Assembly: GCA_963667675.1 (NCBI GenBank)
Contig: OY763929.1
Location: 558,001-622,000, forward strand
Length of the DNA: 64,000 bases
Direction: 5' to 3'
Source: G963667675 sp963667675
GTDB taxonomy: Bacteria; Chloroflexota; Dehalococcoidia; Lucifugimonadales; UBA3495
Shown here: positions 47,543-56,946 of the stretch, one piece after another
Layout of the letters: the number at the start of each line of letters is the position of its first letter
Numbering within the stretch: position 1 is the first letter of the stretch
Position numbers and translations under genes: made by a program
The notes under the pieces: generated by a model
The model's input: the letters and a program-made list of their open reading frames with translations, nothing else
Databases searched by the model: none
What the model was told of the DNA's origin: nothing

Positions 47543-48391
47543 GTGCCCGATATTACCGCCAATGGGGCGTCATGGAAGGCCCCAGGCCGCGTTCAAGAAC
47601 TTGCAGCCCTGGCGCAGGAGTTGCGCCGGGACATACTCCAGACCATTTTCACCGCAGGCAGCGGTCACCCCGGTGGTTCACTGTCCGAGTTGGAAATCCT
47701 GGTCTCCCTGTACTTCTATGCGTTGCGCCACAACCCGGCGCAGCCCGACTGGCCGGACCGAGACCGCCTAGTCCTCAGCAAGGGACATGCCTCTCCGGGG
47801 CTTTACGCCGTGCTGGCGCGGGCCGGCTATATCGCCCGCGACGAGTTGGAGACGTTTAGGAAGCTGGACAGCCGGCTGCAAGGACACGCCCATCCCATGA
47901 CTCCCGGAGTGGAGATGAACTCCGGTTCCCTGGGAATGGGGCTGTCTTTCGCCCTGGGCTGCGCTCTGGCCGCCCGGCTGGACGCCAAAGACTACATGGT
48001 GTACGCCATATTGGGCGACGGGGAGTGCGACGAGGGAGAGGTCTGGGAGGCGGCCATGGCTGCGGCGCACCACAAGGCCAACAACCTGATCGCCATAGTG
48101 GACCGCAACCGCATTCAAAATGATCGGTTTACCGACGAGGTGATGTCGCTGGAACCGCTGGCCTCCAAGTGGCGCTCTTTTGGCTGGCGGGTGCTGGAGA
48201 CCGACGGCCACGACTTGCCGTCCCTTCTCTCCACCATAGACAGAGCCAGGGCGCGGCGCACCCGCCCCACTGTGGTCATAGCCCACACCGTCAAGGGCAA
48301 GGGCGTTACGTTCATGGAAAACAACCCCGCGTTCCACGGACGCTCTCCCAATCAAGAGGAGTACGACAAAGCTATGAAGGAGCTGGCCTGA
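47543..48391 (+). CDS. Transketolase, N-terminal subunit
   Basis: The 282-residue thiamine-diphosphate-binding half of a two-gene transketolase shifts two-carbon units between sugar phosphates. The cofactor motif is GDGECDEGEVWEAAMAAAHH with the downstream Asn-Leu and DRNRIQND. N-terminal histidines occur in GSGHPGGSLS and KGHASPG. The start is GTG 47543. Its TGA stop shares an A with the ATG of the C-terminal half, ensuring balanced translation. Confidence 0.93.
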   Translation: MPDITANGASWKAPGRVQELAALAQELRRDILQTIFTAGSGHPGGSLSELEILVSLYFYALRHNPAQPDWPDRDRLVLSKGHASPGLYAVLARAGYIARDELETFRKLDSRLQGHAHPMTPGVEMNSGSLGMGLSFALGCALAARLDAKDYMVYAILGDGECDEGEVWEAAMAAAHHKANNLIAIVDRNRIQNDRFTDEVMSLEPLASKWRSFGWRVLETDGHDLPSLLSTIDRARARRTRPTVVIAHTVKGKGVTFMENNPAFHGRSPNQEEYDKAMKELA

Positions 48392-49341
48392 TGGTGGCGC
48401 CAACGGCGACGGCTTCCACACGGGAAGCCTACGGACACACCCTGCTGGAGTTGGCGGAGAAGCATCCAGGCATTGTGGTGCTGGGCGGCGACTTGAACGT
48501 GTCAACTTTCACGCATCTCTGGCGGGACAAGTACCCGGAGCGGTTCTTCGACTTTGGGCCAGCAGAGCAGAACATGATCGGTGTGGCCGCCGGGTTGGCG
48601 GCGTCTGGCAAGATTCCCTTCGTCAGCACCTTTGCCGTGTTCGGCGTGGAGCGGCCCTTCGACCAACTACGGGTGCTGGTTGCCCAGCCCCATCTCAACG
48701 TGAAACTGGTGTGCACCCATGCCGGCATCCTTACGGGAGAGGACGGCATGTCGGCCCATGGCATAGAAGACCTGGCCCTGGCCTGCTCCCTAGACGGCTT
48801 TAACGTGGTTGTGCCGTCCGATGCCGAGGAAGCCTCGCAAGCGGTCCGCGCCGCCGCCGCGGCCAAGGGCCCGTTCTACATTCGCCTGTCCCGGGCCGCC
48901 ACGCCGGTGGTGCACGATTCGTCGTACCGTTTCACATTGGGAATGGCTGAGACCTTACGGCAGGGCAACGACCTGGCCATCATCGCCGCCGGGGCAATGG
49001 TCGCGGTCAGCCTGGACGCCGCCGATTTGCTGGCGCAATCGGGGGTGAACGCCCGGGTGGTCAACATGCACACCCTGAAGCCGGCCGACGAGGGAGCCAT
49101 CCTGGCCGCCGCGCGGGAGACAGGGGCCATCGTAACCGCGGAGGAACACTACATCCACGGCGGATTGGGCAGCATCGTGGCGCAGGTCTTGGGACAGAAC
49201 CAGCCGACACCCTTGGAAATGGTTGCCCTGCGAGGATACACGGCATCGGGGCCGGCGGAACAGTTGATGGTCAGAAGCGGGCTCAGCGCAGACTCGATAA
49301 AGTCCGCGGCGCTAAAGGTCCTGAAGCGCAAGCAAGGCTAA
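48391..49341 (+). CDS. Transketolase, C-terminal subunit
   Basis: The 316-residue partner carries the pyrimidine-binding and C-terminal transketolase domains. The catalytic Glu that activates thiamine lies in FGPAEQNMIGVAAGLA, and the substrate-contact part in HAGILTGEDGMSAHGIEDLAL. The start overlaps the upstream stop (TGATG). It could also act in 1-deoxyxylulose-like chemistry, but the split layout is standard for transketolase. This half supplies erythrose 4-phosphate, the substrate of aroF. Confidence 0.92.
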   Translation: MVAPTATASTREAYGHTLLELAEKHPGIVVLGGDLNVSTFTHLWRDKYPERFFDFGPAEQNMIGVAAGLAASGKIPFVSTFAVFGVERPFDQLRVLVAQPHLNVKLVCTHAGILTGEDGMSAHGIEDLALACSLDGFNVVVPSDAEEASQAVRAAAAAKGPFYIRLSRAATPVVHDSSYRFTLGMAETLRQGNDLAIIAAGAMVAVSLDAADLLAQSGVNARVVNMHTLKPADEGAILAAARETGAIVTAEEHYIHGGLGSIVAQVLGQNQPTPLEMVALRGYTASGPAEQLMVRSGLSADSIKSAALKVLKRKQG

Positions 49342-49376
49342 AAGGCAACGGGCAGGCTCCATCAGCGGTCGTTGCC
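49340..49376 (-). terminator. Possible Rho-independent terminator of the proB-proA transcript
   Basis: On the minus strand GGCAACG and CGTTGCC form a 7-base-pair stem (49376-49370 and 49350-49344) with a 19-base loop, followed by TTTT. The left arm overlaps the last codons of the gene at 49362-49667. Confidence 0.45.
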
Positions 49377-49667
49377 GTTCTCGGTCATCCCCTCGTCGCT
49401 GAAGACCCCGGTCTCTCTCCCCTGGAACACGTGGACGACAAACCCCTCGCGGTAAATGCCCACGGCGTCCACCATGTCTTCGTCCACGGTGTCGATTATT
49501 TCCTGGATGGAGTCCTGGGTGAGGCTCTCGTCGACGGCCACGGAAAGATGGACCAGCCCGTCAGCGAAATGGATGTCCACCCGGCCCACCTGGCGGTCGT
49601 TTTCCCGGATGGTGTACGCCTCGGAGTATGGAGTACGCACTTCCCGCTCGAAACTGAAGTCCGACAC
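49362..49667 (-). CDS. Hypothetical small acidic protein
   Basis: This 101-residue protein is read from GTG 49667, with AAGGAAGG 6 bases upstream. It is acidic and seems to be a single alpha/beta domain: strands at EAYTIREN, VGRVDIHFADGLVHLSVAV, then a helix (QDSIQEIIDTVDEDMVDA) and a strand GFVVHVFQG. No family is recognised. It follows proA by 25 bases on the same strand and is probably co-transcribed with proB-proA. Confidence 0.6.
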   Translation of the reverse strand: MSDFSFEREVRTPYSEAYTIRENDRQVGRVDIHFADGLVHLSVAVDESLTQDSIQEIIDTVDEDMVDAVGIYREGFVVHVFQGRETGVFSDEGMTENGNDR

Positions 49668-49692
49668 TTTCCGCCTTCCTTATCCCTGCCTG

Positions 49693-50979
49693 CTAGCCCC
49701 GTACCTGGCCGCTGCCCATGACCACCCACTTGTAGGACGTAAGCTCCCGCAGGCCCATGGGGCCCCTGGCGTGAAATTTCTGGGTGCTTATGCCCACCTC
49801 GGCGCCCAGCCCGAACTGGCCGCCGTCGTTGAACCGGGTACTGGCGTTGACGAACACCGCAGAGGCGTCGACCTCGTCCAGGAACCTCATGGCTGCGGAA
49901 TAGTCCTCGGTCACTATGGCCTCGGAATGGCCGGAGCCGTAGGCCTCGATGTGCTGCAGGGCTTCGTCCTGGGAGTCCACCACTTTTACAGCAGCGGTCA
50001 ACGACAGGAACTCCCGGCCCCAGTCTTCCTCACCGGCGGGCGACACTTGGGCGCCGGGGTTGGGACCCAAGACAGCCAGGGCGCGGTGGTCGCAATGCAG
50101 CGCCACTCCCGCCGTTCCCAACTCCTGCGCTATGCGGGGAAGGCATTGGGGGGCTATATCGGCGTGTACAAGCACCGTGTCCAGGGCGTTGCAAACGTAG
50201 GGCCGCTGCACCTTGGCGTTGTAGATTATGCCGGCAGCTTTCTCCACGTCCGCCGCCTGGTCGACGTAGGTATGGCAAACGCCGATGCCGCCGGTGATTG
50301 CAGGCATGGCGGCGTTTTCTTCCACGAAGCGGATTAAGTCCGGGCCTCCCCGCGGGACTATCAAGTCCACGTACTCTTTCATGCCCAGCATGGCGTTCAC
50401 CAGGGAGCGGTCGGTGTTGTCGACGAACTCCACCGCTTCTGGGGGAATCCCGGCCGCCGAAATGCTGTTGCGTATCAGTCCGACCAGGGCCAGGTTGGAG
50501 TTCAAGCTCTCTTTGCCGCCCCGCAGCAGGCAGGCGTTCCCGGACTTGAGGCACAGGACCGAGATGTCCACGGTTACGTCGGGCCTGCTTTCGTAGATGC
50601 TGCCCACCACGCCCAGGGGAACCCGGCGCTTGCCGACCAGCAGCCCGTTGGGCAGCGGGGCCATCTCCAGGACCTCTCCCACGGGGTCGGGTAGGTCTGC
50701 CACCTGGCGCACACCGCCGGCCATGGCCTGCAGCTTGTCACTGGTCAGCAGCAGCCGGTCCAGCAGGGCGTCGCTCAGGCCGTTGTTCTTGGCCGAATCG
50801 TAGTCTCGTTGGTTGGCCTCCAGCACTTGCTCTTGCTGGGATTCCAGGGCCTGGGCGATGTTTCGCAGCGCCTGGTCTTTTACGCCGCTGGGCGTGCGGG
50901 ACAGCAGGCGGCCGGCGGCGCGGGCCGCCGCGCCCTTGGACAATAACTGGTCCACTGCCTTTGTTTTCAGGTTAGTCAT
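49693..50979 (-). CDS. proA: Gamma-glutamyl phosphate reductase
   Basis: The 428-residue NADPH-dependent enzyme reduces glutamyl 5-phosphate to the semialdehyde, step two of proline synthesis. The aldehyde-dehydrogenase-like fold shows KRRVPLGVVGSIYESRP (cofactor site), GNACLLRGGKE, and the catalytic Cys in RPYVCNALDTVLVH. Length is typical. It starts 36 bases after the proB stop. Confidence 0.96.
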   Translation of the reverse strand: MTNLKTKAVDQLLSKGAAARAAGRLLSRTPSGVKDQALRNIAQALESQQEQVLEANQRDYDSAKNNGLSDALLDRLLLTSDKLQAMAGGVRQVADLPDPVGEVLEMAPLPNGLLVGKRRVPLGVVGSIYESRPDVTVDISVLCLKSGNACLLRGGKESLNSNLALVGLIRNSISAAGIPPEAVEFVDNTDRSLVNAMLGMKEYVDLIVPRGGPDLIRFVEENAAMPAITGGIGVCHTYVDQAADVEKAAGIIYNAKVQRPYVCNALDTVLVHADIAPQCLPRIAQELGTAGVALHCDHRALAVLGPNPGAQVSPAGEEDWGREFLSLTAAVKVVDSQDEALQHIEAYGSGHSEAIVTEDYSAAMRFLDEVDASAVFVNASTRFNDGGQFGLGAEVGISTQKFHARGPMGLRELTSYKWVVMGSGQVRG

Positions 50980-51015
50980 GTCCCGTCTGACACTGTCTCA
51001 CTATCACTGTCGGGC

Positions 51016-52200
51016 CTACAGCAACACCAAGTGGTTGCGATGCACGACCTCTTCGCCGTACTGGTAGCCCAGGGTCTCGGCGATTTGCCGGGAGCGCAGT
51101 CCCCGGATACGCCCCACGTCACCTGAACTGTAGTTGACGATGCCGCAGGCGATTGTCCGGCCCGAGTCATCGCTGACGTAGATTATATCCCCTCGGCCGA
51201 AGTCCCCGTTCACCTGGGCGACGCCCGCGGGAAGAAGGCTCCGATGGTCTTGTTGGAGGGCCTGGGCCGCCCCGGCGTCCACCACGACGCCGCCCTGGTG
51301 GGAGACGTTGCCCAGCATCCACCTCTTGCGGGCTTCCAGCTTGCTCCCCGCCGGTTTGAAGAGGGTGCCAATAGCCTCACCGCGGACAGCTTTGGATACC
51401 GCGTCTTCATCCATGCCCCTGCACATGATCATAGAGATGCCGGAAGTGGTCACCAAGCGCGCCGCCTCCAACTTGGTGGCCATTCCTCCCCGGGCCCATG
51501 GGTGGCGGTTCTTGCCGGCCATCGCCTCTATAGAGGCGTCCACGTGTTCCACTTCTGGGATGAATTGAGCGTTGGGATCGACGTGGGGGTCGGCGGTGTA
51601 AAGCCCATCGATGTCGGTCAGGATCACCAGGAGGTCAGCGTCCATCAGGTTGGCTACGAGGGCCGAAAGGCGGTCGTTGTCGCCAAAGACCTCGCCAATT
51701 TCGTCGACGGCCACCACATCGTTCTCGTTGAGAATCGGCACCACGCCGGATTCCAGCAAGCCACGCAGCGTGTTGCGCAGGTTGAGGTACGACTGGCGGT
51801 CCGAAAGGTCTTTAATGGTCAGCAGGGTCTGGGCCACCTGGCGGCCATGGGCGGCGAACAACTCCTGGTAGGTGTGCATGATGCGGCTTTGGCCCACCGC
51901 AGCCATCACCTGCCGGTTGTTGATGTCGCGCGTTCCCTCGTTCTTGCCGGCGCCCAGGGCCTCCCGGCCGGCGGCGATGGCCCCGGAGGTCACCAGCAAA
52001 GTTTCTGCCCCCAGGCCACAGACTTGCCGCGCCAGATTGCTCATGACTTCCAGGTTCAGGCCCTGGTGGTCCGGCGGGTTGGTCAGCACGCTGGTGCCGG
52101 CCTTGATCACCACGCGCCTGTATCCCGGGCGCTCTGAAGCCCGGGATTGCGCAATGGAGGATGCAGGAAGGCCGCTGGTGCTGGACATGGAGCGGGTCAT
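51016..52200 (-). CDS. proB: Glutamate 5-kinase
   Basis: The 394-residue enzyme phosphorylates glutamate, the feedback-controlled first step of proline synthesis. The amino-acid-kinase domain (about 25-290) shows VIKAGTSVLTN, LVTSGAIAAG, LNENDVV and GGMATKLEAA. A C-terminal PUA domain (about 310-390) is present as in E. coli, and is known to influence regulation. The ATG at 52200 carries about 25 unconserved residues ahead of the domain, so a later start is possible. Followed by proA. Confidence 0.95.
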   Translation of the reverse strand: MTRSMSSTSGLPASSIAQSRASERPGYRRVVIKAGTSVLTNPPDHQGLNLEVMSNLARQVCGLGAETLLVTSGAIAAGREALGAGKNEGTRDINNRQVMAAVGQSRIMHTYQELFAAHGRQVAQTLLTIKDLSDRQSYLNLRNTLRGLLESGVVPILNENDVVAVDEIGEVFGDNDRLSALVANLMDADLLVILTDIDGLYTADPHVDPNAQFIPEVEHVDASIEAMAGKNRHPWARGGMATKLEAARLVTTSGISMIMCRGMDEDAVSKAVRGEAIGTLFKPAGSKLEARKRWMLGNVSHQGGVVVDAGAAQALQQDHRSLLPAGVAQVNGDFGRGDIIYVSDDSGRTIACGIVNYSSGDVGRIRGLRSRQIAETLGYQYGEEVVHRNHLVLL

Positions 52201-52359
52201 TTCGCAGTAACAAAGCGGGAAGCCGCAACTTCCCGGTCAACTCAAATTATAACACGCTCCCCTTGGTACCAGGCACGCCTTGCGCGGCGGGCTTTCGACC
52301 CCATAGAATGTTCTGACGGGGCTAATCCTGGAGATTAGGCCCCTCTAGTTGCGCGTCAA

Positions 52360-55300
52360 ATGGCCCTTAACGGCATACTGTCTCTCATCGCCGGCAACGG
52401 TGAATACCACCGCCACCTGGATCTGCTGGACTCAGGCGGGCCGCCGCCGCGAATCACCGTGCGGCAGGGAGGCCGTCCGGGATACATAGCGGCTCTATGG
52501 CGTCACCGAAACGCCCCGCTGCTGGTCATCACCCCCCGTCCGGAAGACGCACGGCGGCTCCACGACCAGTTGCTGACCTACGTGGGAGAGGGCCAGCCCG
52601 TATACCTGCTGCCGGAGCCTGAGGTGTTGCCCTTCGAGCGTCTGGCGGTGGACGCCAATACCGGCAACCAGCGCCTGGCTGCCTTGGCTGCCCTGGCTGG
52701 GGTCAAACTCAGTTCAAACGGCTCGAATGGCCCCCAGCCGCTGGTGGTCGCCTCCGTCGGCGCGGCCCTACGCAAGACGGTGACGCCGGAAACAATGGTC
52801 GGGAACGGGACTGACGACGGACAACCCGGCGCCTACCGGGTGTCCGTGGGAGAGCGGCTCAGGCTTACCTCCCTGCTTGCCCAATGGGTCGACCTGGGCT
52901 ACCGCAACGAGCCGTTGGTCGAGTCACCCGGGAGTTTCAGCCGCCGGGGCGGTATCATCGACGTGTTCCCTCCCAACGCCGAGTTGCCTTGCCGCATCGA
53001 AATGTGGGATGACCAGGTGGATACCATCCGGGCATTCGACCCCTACAGCCAGAGGTCGGTGGGTCCTGCGGAAGAAGTCCAAATCATTGCGGCCCGGGAG
53101 CAGCTTCCCGGCCTCGCTTGCCGGGACAGCATTCAGCGGCTTACGGAAGCCATGGACTTCAGCCAATGCAGCCACGAAGTCCGTGATCGCATGGATGAGG
53201 AGTTGGCCAATCTCTTCGCCGATTCCAATGCCGAAAGCCTCTCTTTCTACAACGGGCTGCTCAACCAGTCGAGCCTGCTGGACTACTTGCCGCAAAATGG
53301 ATTGATCGTGATGGAGAGAAGCAGCCGCATTGAGGCCGAGGCCCAGGAGTTGGAGGAAAGGTTCAGCCGCATGAGGTCCGGCAGGGAAGGCCGTGGCGAA
53401 CTGCCCGTTGGATTCCCTTCTCCGTACCTGGAATGGGAGCAGTTCCACGGCTTACTTGCCCGACGGCCCCGCATTGAGCTCAACAGCTGGGTCAGTGGGG
53501 AGGACGACCGCATATTCCAGCCCGCAGTGCCCTACTACGGCCGGCTGGAGCAATTGGCCAGCGACGCAAGGCGGCACCAGCGGGCGGGCAACAGCGTGGT
53601 CGCGGTTACCCAACACGCACGACGCCTGGCCGAGATCCTGGAAGGGGCCGGCGTCGGCGTCTCCCTTCGCGACGCCGTCGATGAGCCGCCTCCGCCGGGC
53701 GTGGTCTACCTGGCATCCGGTTCCCTGCAGGAAGGCTGGGCCCTGAACCTTCCCTCGCCGACCGACAACGGCGCTTCAGAAGGAGACGGAGGGAAGGGCT
53801 CCCTAGTCCTGCTGACCGACGGTGAACTGTTCGGGACGGTCAAAGAGCGGCGTTACCGCCGGACCGGCAGGAGCCGACAGGGGCCTGAGGTGGCTTTGGC
53901 GGACCTGGCGCCGGGGACATACGTGGTCCACATCGACCACGGCGTGGCCCGTTTCACCGGGACTACCCAGATGGGCCAGGATGGCGAGGAAAGGGAATAC
54001 CTGGTATTGGAGTATGCCGAAGGCGACAAGCTCTACGTGCCCACGGAGCACCTGGACCGGGTCTCGGCCTACGTGGGGTCTGCAGACCGGCCTCCCGCCC
54101 TGACCCGGCTCAGCGCAGCCGAATGGGCCAGGATCAAGCAACGGGTCAAAGGGGCCACGCGGGAGTTGGCGATGGAGTTGGTGAAGCTCAACGCCGCGCG
54201 GCAGGAGGCCAGCGGCCACGGGTTCGGCCCGGACACCGCGTGGCAGCAGGAACTAGAAGACGCCTTCCCCTACGAGGAAACACCCGACCAGGCACAGGCC
54301 ATAAGCCAGGTCAAAGAGGACATGGAACGGCTGAAGCCCATGGACCGGCTCATCTGCGGAGACGTGGGCTACGGAAAAACCGAGGTGGCCCTGCGGGCGG
54401 CGTTCAAGACGGTGAACGACGGGATGCAGGTGGGACTCCTGGTGCCCACCACCGTGCTGGCCCAGCAGCACTACACCACTTTCTCCGAGCGCCTGGAACC
54501 CTATCCGGTCCGGGTAGAGGTCCTCAGCCGCTTCAGGACGGCCAAGGAACAGCAGGAAATCATCGAGGGCCTGACCAACGGCGAGGTCGACATCGTCATC
54601 GGCACCCACCGGCTGTTGCAGAAGGACGTAAAGTTCAAGAACCTGGGACTGGCGGTGGTTGACGAAGAGCAGCGGTTCGGCGTCGGCCACAAGGAGCGGC
54701 TCAAGAAACTCCGGCAGGAGGTGGACGTGCTGACCCTGAGCGCCACGCCCATCCCCCGCACGTTGAACCAGGCGCTTTCGGGAATTCGCGACCTCAGCAC
54801 AATGGATACGCCGCCGGAGGCGCGGCTGCCGGTCAAGACCTTCGTCTCCGAGTACAGCGAAGACGTGATAAGGGAAGCGTTGCTCAGAGAGCTGGAGCGT
54901 AACGGCCAGGTATTCTTTCTGCACAACCGGGTCAAGACCATCGAGCAGACGGCGGCGCAGATCTCCCAACTCGTGCCCCAGGCTAGGGTGTTGGTTGCTC
55001 ACGGCCAGATGGCCGAAGGCGACCTGGAGGAGGTCATGGTGGCCTTCTCCCGAGGGGAGGCCGACGTGCTGGTATGCACCACCATCATCGAGTCGGGCCT
55101 GGACATGCCCAACGTGAACACGCTGATTGTCGACAGGGCCGACCGCTTTGGCCTGGCCCAGCTTTACCAACTCCGGGGCCGGGTAGGCAGAGGAGACCAC
55201 CGGGCCTACGCCTACTTGCTGGTGCCCAGGGGGCGCAGGATTACCGAGGCGGCGGAGCAAAGAGTCCAAGCCATCCTGGAGGCGTCCGAACTGGGGTCCG

Positions 55301-55935
55301 GTTTCCGAATCGCCATGCGCGACATGGAAATTCGCGGCGCGGGCAACCTCTTGGGCGCGGCCCAGAGCGGCCACATTCACCAGGTAGGCCTGGACCTGTA
55401 CAGCCAATTGCTCCAGGAGGCGGTGCGGGAATTGGCCGAGGAGCAGGGACAGGACTCCCCGGACCCGAAGCCTGCCGCCGATGAACTGCCCAAGATCGAT
55501 TTGCCGCTGCAGGCCCGCATACCCGAATCGTATATCGACCACCTGCCCACCCGGATGGCCATCTACCAGCGGCTGGCCCGTCTCACGCGAGGGCAGGAGG
55601 TTACCGCCCTCCGCGATGAGTTGCGAGACCGGTTCGGCCCAATCCCCGAAGAGGTGGAGAACCTGCTTCTTGTTGCCGAGCTTCGAATCCGGGCCTTTGC
55701 TGTCGGCGTAGAATCTATAGCCCATACCAGTGAGGCCATAGCGCTGACCCTCAACCTGCCGGTGGGGGGCGCGAGGGCGCCCCTGCAGCAGGCCCTGGGA
55801 CCCTCCGCCTCTGTGGGCAACCGGCAGATTAACCTTCCCTGGCGGCGTCTGGGCGATGACTGGCCGCCGCGGTTGAGAATGATGCTGGAACGACTTGCTG
55901 CGTTCCAGGAGAGACTCAAGCAGTTGGTGGGATAG
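52360..55935 (+). CDS. mfd: Transcription-repair coupling factor Mfd
   Basis: The 1191-residue ATPase removes RNA polymerase stalled at lesions and recruits UvrA. The N-terminal UvrB-like region (FSRRGGIIDVFPPN) is followed by the CarD-like polymerase-interaction domain (about 510-575, GTYVVHIDHGVARFTG). The RecG-like translocase follows: Walker A GDVGYGKTEVAL, DEEQ in VVDEEQRFGVGH, and ESGLDMPNVNTLIV. The TRCF C-terminal domain ends it. All domains are present and full length. Divergent from proB. Confidence 0.96.
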   Translation: MALNGILSLIAGNGEYHRHLDLLDSGGPPPRITVRQGGRPGYIAALWRHRNAPLLVITPRPEDARRLHDQLLTYVGEGQPVYLLPEPEVLPFERLAVDANTGNQRLAALAALAGVKLSSNGSNGPQPLVVASVGAALRKTVTPETMVGNGTDDGQPGAYRVSVGERLRLTSLLAQWVDLGYRNEPLVESPGSFSRRGGIIDVFPPNAELPCRIEMWDDQVDTIRAFDPYSQRSVGPAEEVQIIAAREQLPGLACRDSIQRLTEAMDFSQCSHEVRDRMDEELANLFADSNAESLSFYNGLLNQSSLLDYLPQNGLIVMERSSRIEAEAQELEERFSRMRSGREGRGELPVGFPSPYLEWEQFHGLLARRPRIELNSWVSGEDDRIFQPAVPYYGRLEQLASDARRHQRAGNSVVAVTQHARRLAEILEGAGVGVSLRDAVDEPPPPGVVYLASGSLQEGWALNLPSPTDNGASEGDGGKGSLVLLTDGELFGTVKERRYRRTGRSRQGPEVALADLAPGTYVVHIDHGVARFTGTTQMGQDGEEREYLVLEYAEGDKLYVPTEHLDRVSAYVGSADRPPALTRLSAAEWARIKQRVKGATRELAMELVKLNAARQEASGHGFGPDTAWQQELEDAFPYEETPDQAQAISQVKEDMERLKPMDRLICGDVGYGKTEVALRAAFKTVNDGMQVGLLVPTTVLAQQHYTTFSERLEPYPVRVEVLSRFRTAKEQQEIIEGLTNGEVDIVIGTHRLLQKDVKFKNLGLAVVDEEQRFGVGHKERLKKLRQEVDVLTLSATPIPRTLNQALSGIRDLSTMDTPPEARLPVKTFVSEYSEDVIREALLRELERNGQVFFLHNRVKTIEQTAAQISQLVPQARVLVAHGQMAEGDLEEVMVAFSRGEADVLVCTTIIESGLDMPNVNTLIVDRADRFGLAQLYQLRGRVGRGDHRAYAYLLVPRGRRITEAAEQRVQAILEASELGSGFRIAMRDMEIRGAGNLLGAAQSGHIHQVGLDLYSQLLQEAVRELAEEQGQDSPDPKPAADELPKIDLPLQARIPESYIDHLPTRMAIYQRLARLTRGQEVTALRDELRDRFGPIPEEVENLLLVAELRIRAFAVGVESIAHTSEAIALTLNLPVGGARAPLQQALGPSASVGNRQINLPWRRLGDDWPPRLRMMLERLAAFQERLKQLVG

Positions 55936-56011
55936 TTAGTGATAGCGGCCTCAGCCCGGCACAAGGAAGGGTAAACTCGATACAATGTCTTCTACGTTGG
56001 GAGGACAAGTC

Positions 56012-56713
56012 ATGGCAAGCAGCAGAACACCGGGTGAAATGAGCACCGGCAGGCAGCGACGCCGGGTTGTGACACGATGGGCCCGCAGAATTTCGCTGGC
56101 GCTTATGACGTTGATGATTGGAATTGTCCTGGCGGCCTGCGGCGGGGGATCGGATGCTCCGACTCCACCGGAGCCGACGGTTGCTCCGGAGCCCACAGCG
56201 GTCAGTACCCCGGCCGAATCTACCGAAACTCCTGTTCCGCCGTCGGAGGACCCTGCGCCCAGCTTTACTTTCACCCTGTTCCAAGGGCAGGATATCCTGG
56301 GAGATGGGCCTTTGACCCCCGGCGACCTGCAGGGGAAGCCGCTGGTCATAAACTTCTGGGCCGGCTTGTGTCCTCCCTGCCGCGCCGAGTTACCGGACTT
56401 CCAGGAGTTCTACGAAGAGTTCGGCGACCGGGTGAACCTGGTGGGCGTGGACCTGGGGCAATTTACCGGCTTGGGGTCGTTGCAAGACGCCAAGGGCCTG
56501 TTGGAAGAACTGGACGTTACCTATCCGGCAGCGTCCACCGACGACAATTCAGTCATGCAGGCCTACAGAATTCTCGGTCTGCCGGCGACTACGTTCATCG
56601 CCGCGGATGGCAGTATCTTCAAGCACTGGCAGGGCGCTCTCAACTTGAACATCCTGCGGGAGCAGACCATTGCAATGCTGGGCGAGTCAGAAACTTTAGC
56701 CCGGGCAGACTAG
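56012..56713 (+). CDS. TlpA/ResA-like thioredoxin-fold lipoprotein
   Basis: The 233-residue protein starts at ATG 56012, which has GGGAGGA 6 bases upstream; the frame continues back to 55985. A positively charged signal region ends in a lipobox (LAAC, Cys43), then a Pro/Thr linker of about 30 residues. The thioredoxin-like domain has the active site WAGLCPPCRAE, giving CPPC, and the cis-proline LPATTFIAADG. Such proteins reduce or shuffle disulfides outside the membrane, for example in cytochrome c maturation. No partner gene is adjacent. Confidence 0.87.
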   Translation: MASSRTPGEMSTGRQRRRVVTRWARRISLALMTLMIGIVLAACGGGSDAPTPPEPTVAPEPTAVSTPAESTETPVPPSEDPAPSFTFTLFQGQDILGDGPLTPGDLQGKPLVINFWAGLCPPCRAELPDFQEFYEEFGDRVNLVGVDLGQFTGLGSLQDAKGLLEELDVTYPAASTDDNSVMQAYRILGLPATTFIAADGSIFKHWQGALNLNILREQTIAMLGESETLARAD

Positions 56714-56816
56714 CACCGGGGCTGATTGGCCATTTTGGAAAGGTGACGAAGGAATTCGCCAGGCCAGTCGCATAAAATAGCGTGCGTTGCTTCCGGCCCC
56801 GGCGGCTGCCTTGGGG

Positions 56817-56822
56817 TATAAT
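56817..56822 (+). promoter_or_regulatory. Likely -10 box of the tRNA-Pro gene
   Basis: A perfect TATAAT lies 46 bases upstream of the tRNA-Pro gene, but no clear -35 sits at the right distance. Confidence 0.4.
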
Positions 56823-56868
56823 ATTCTAGCCGGAAGCAATTTCTCGGCTTTTCTTTCTACGGCAATGT

Positions 56869-56944
56869 CGGGGTGTAGCGCAGTGGCTAGCGCGCTACGT
56901 TCGGGACGTAGAGGCCGGTGGTTCGAATCCACTCACCCCGACCA
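56869..56944 (+). tRNA. tRNA-Pro (CGG)
   Basis: A 76-base tRNA: acceptor CGGGGTG/CACCCCG with discriminator A and an encoded CCA, D-arm GCGC/GCGC, anticodon arm CTACG-TTCGGGA-CGTAG (anticodon CGG), and T-arm GGTTCGAATCC. Its 3' end lies 2 bases from the convergent larB stop. Confidence 0.95.
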
Positions 56945-56946
56945 TT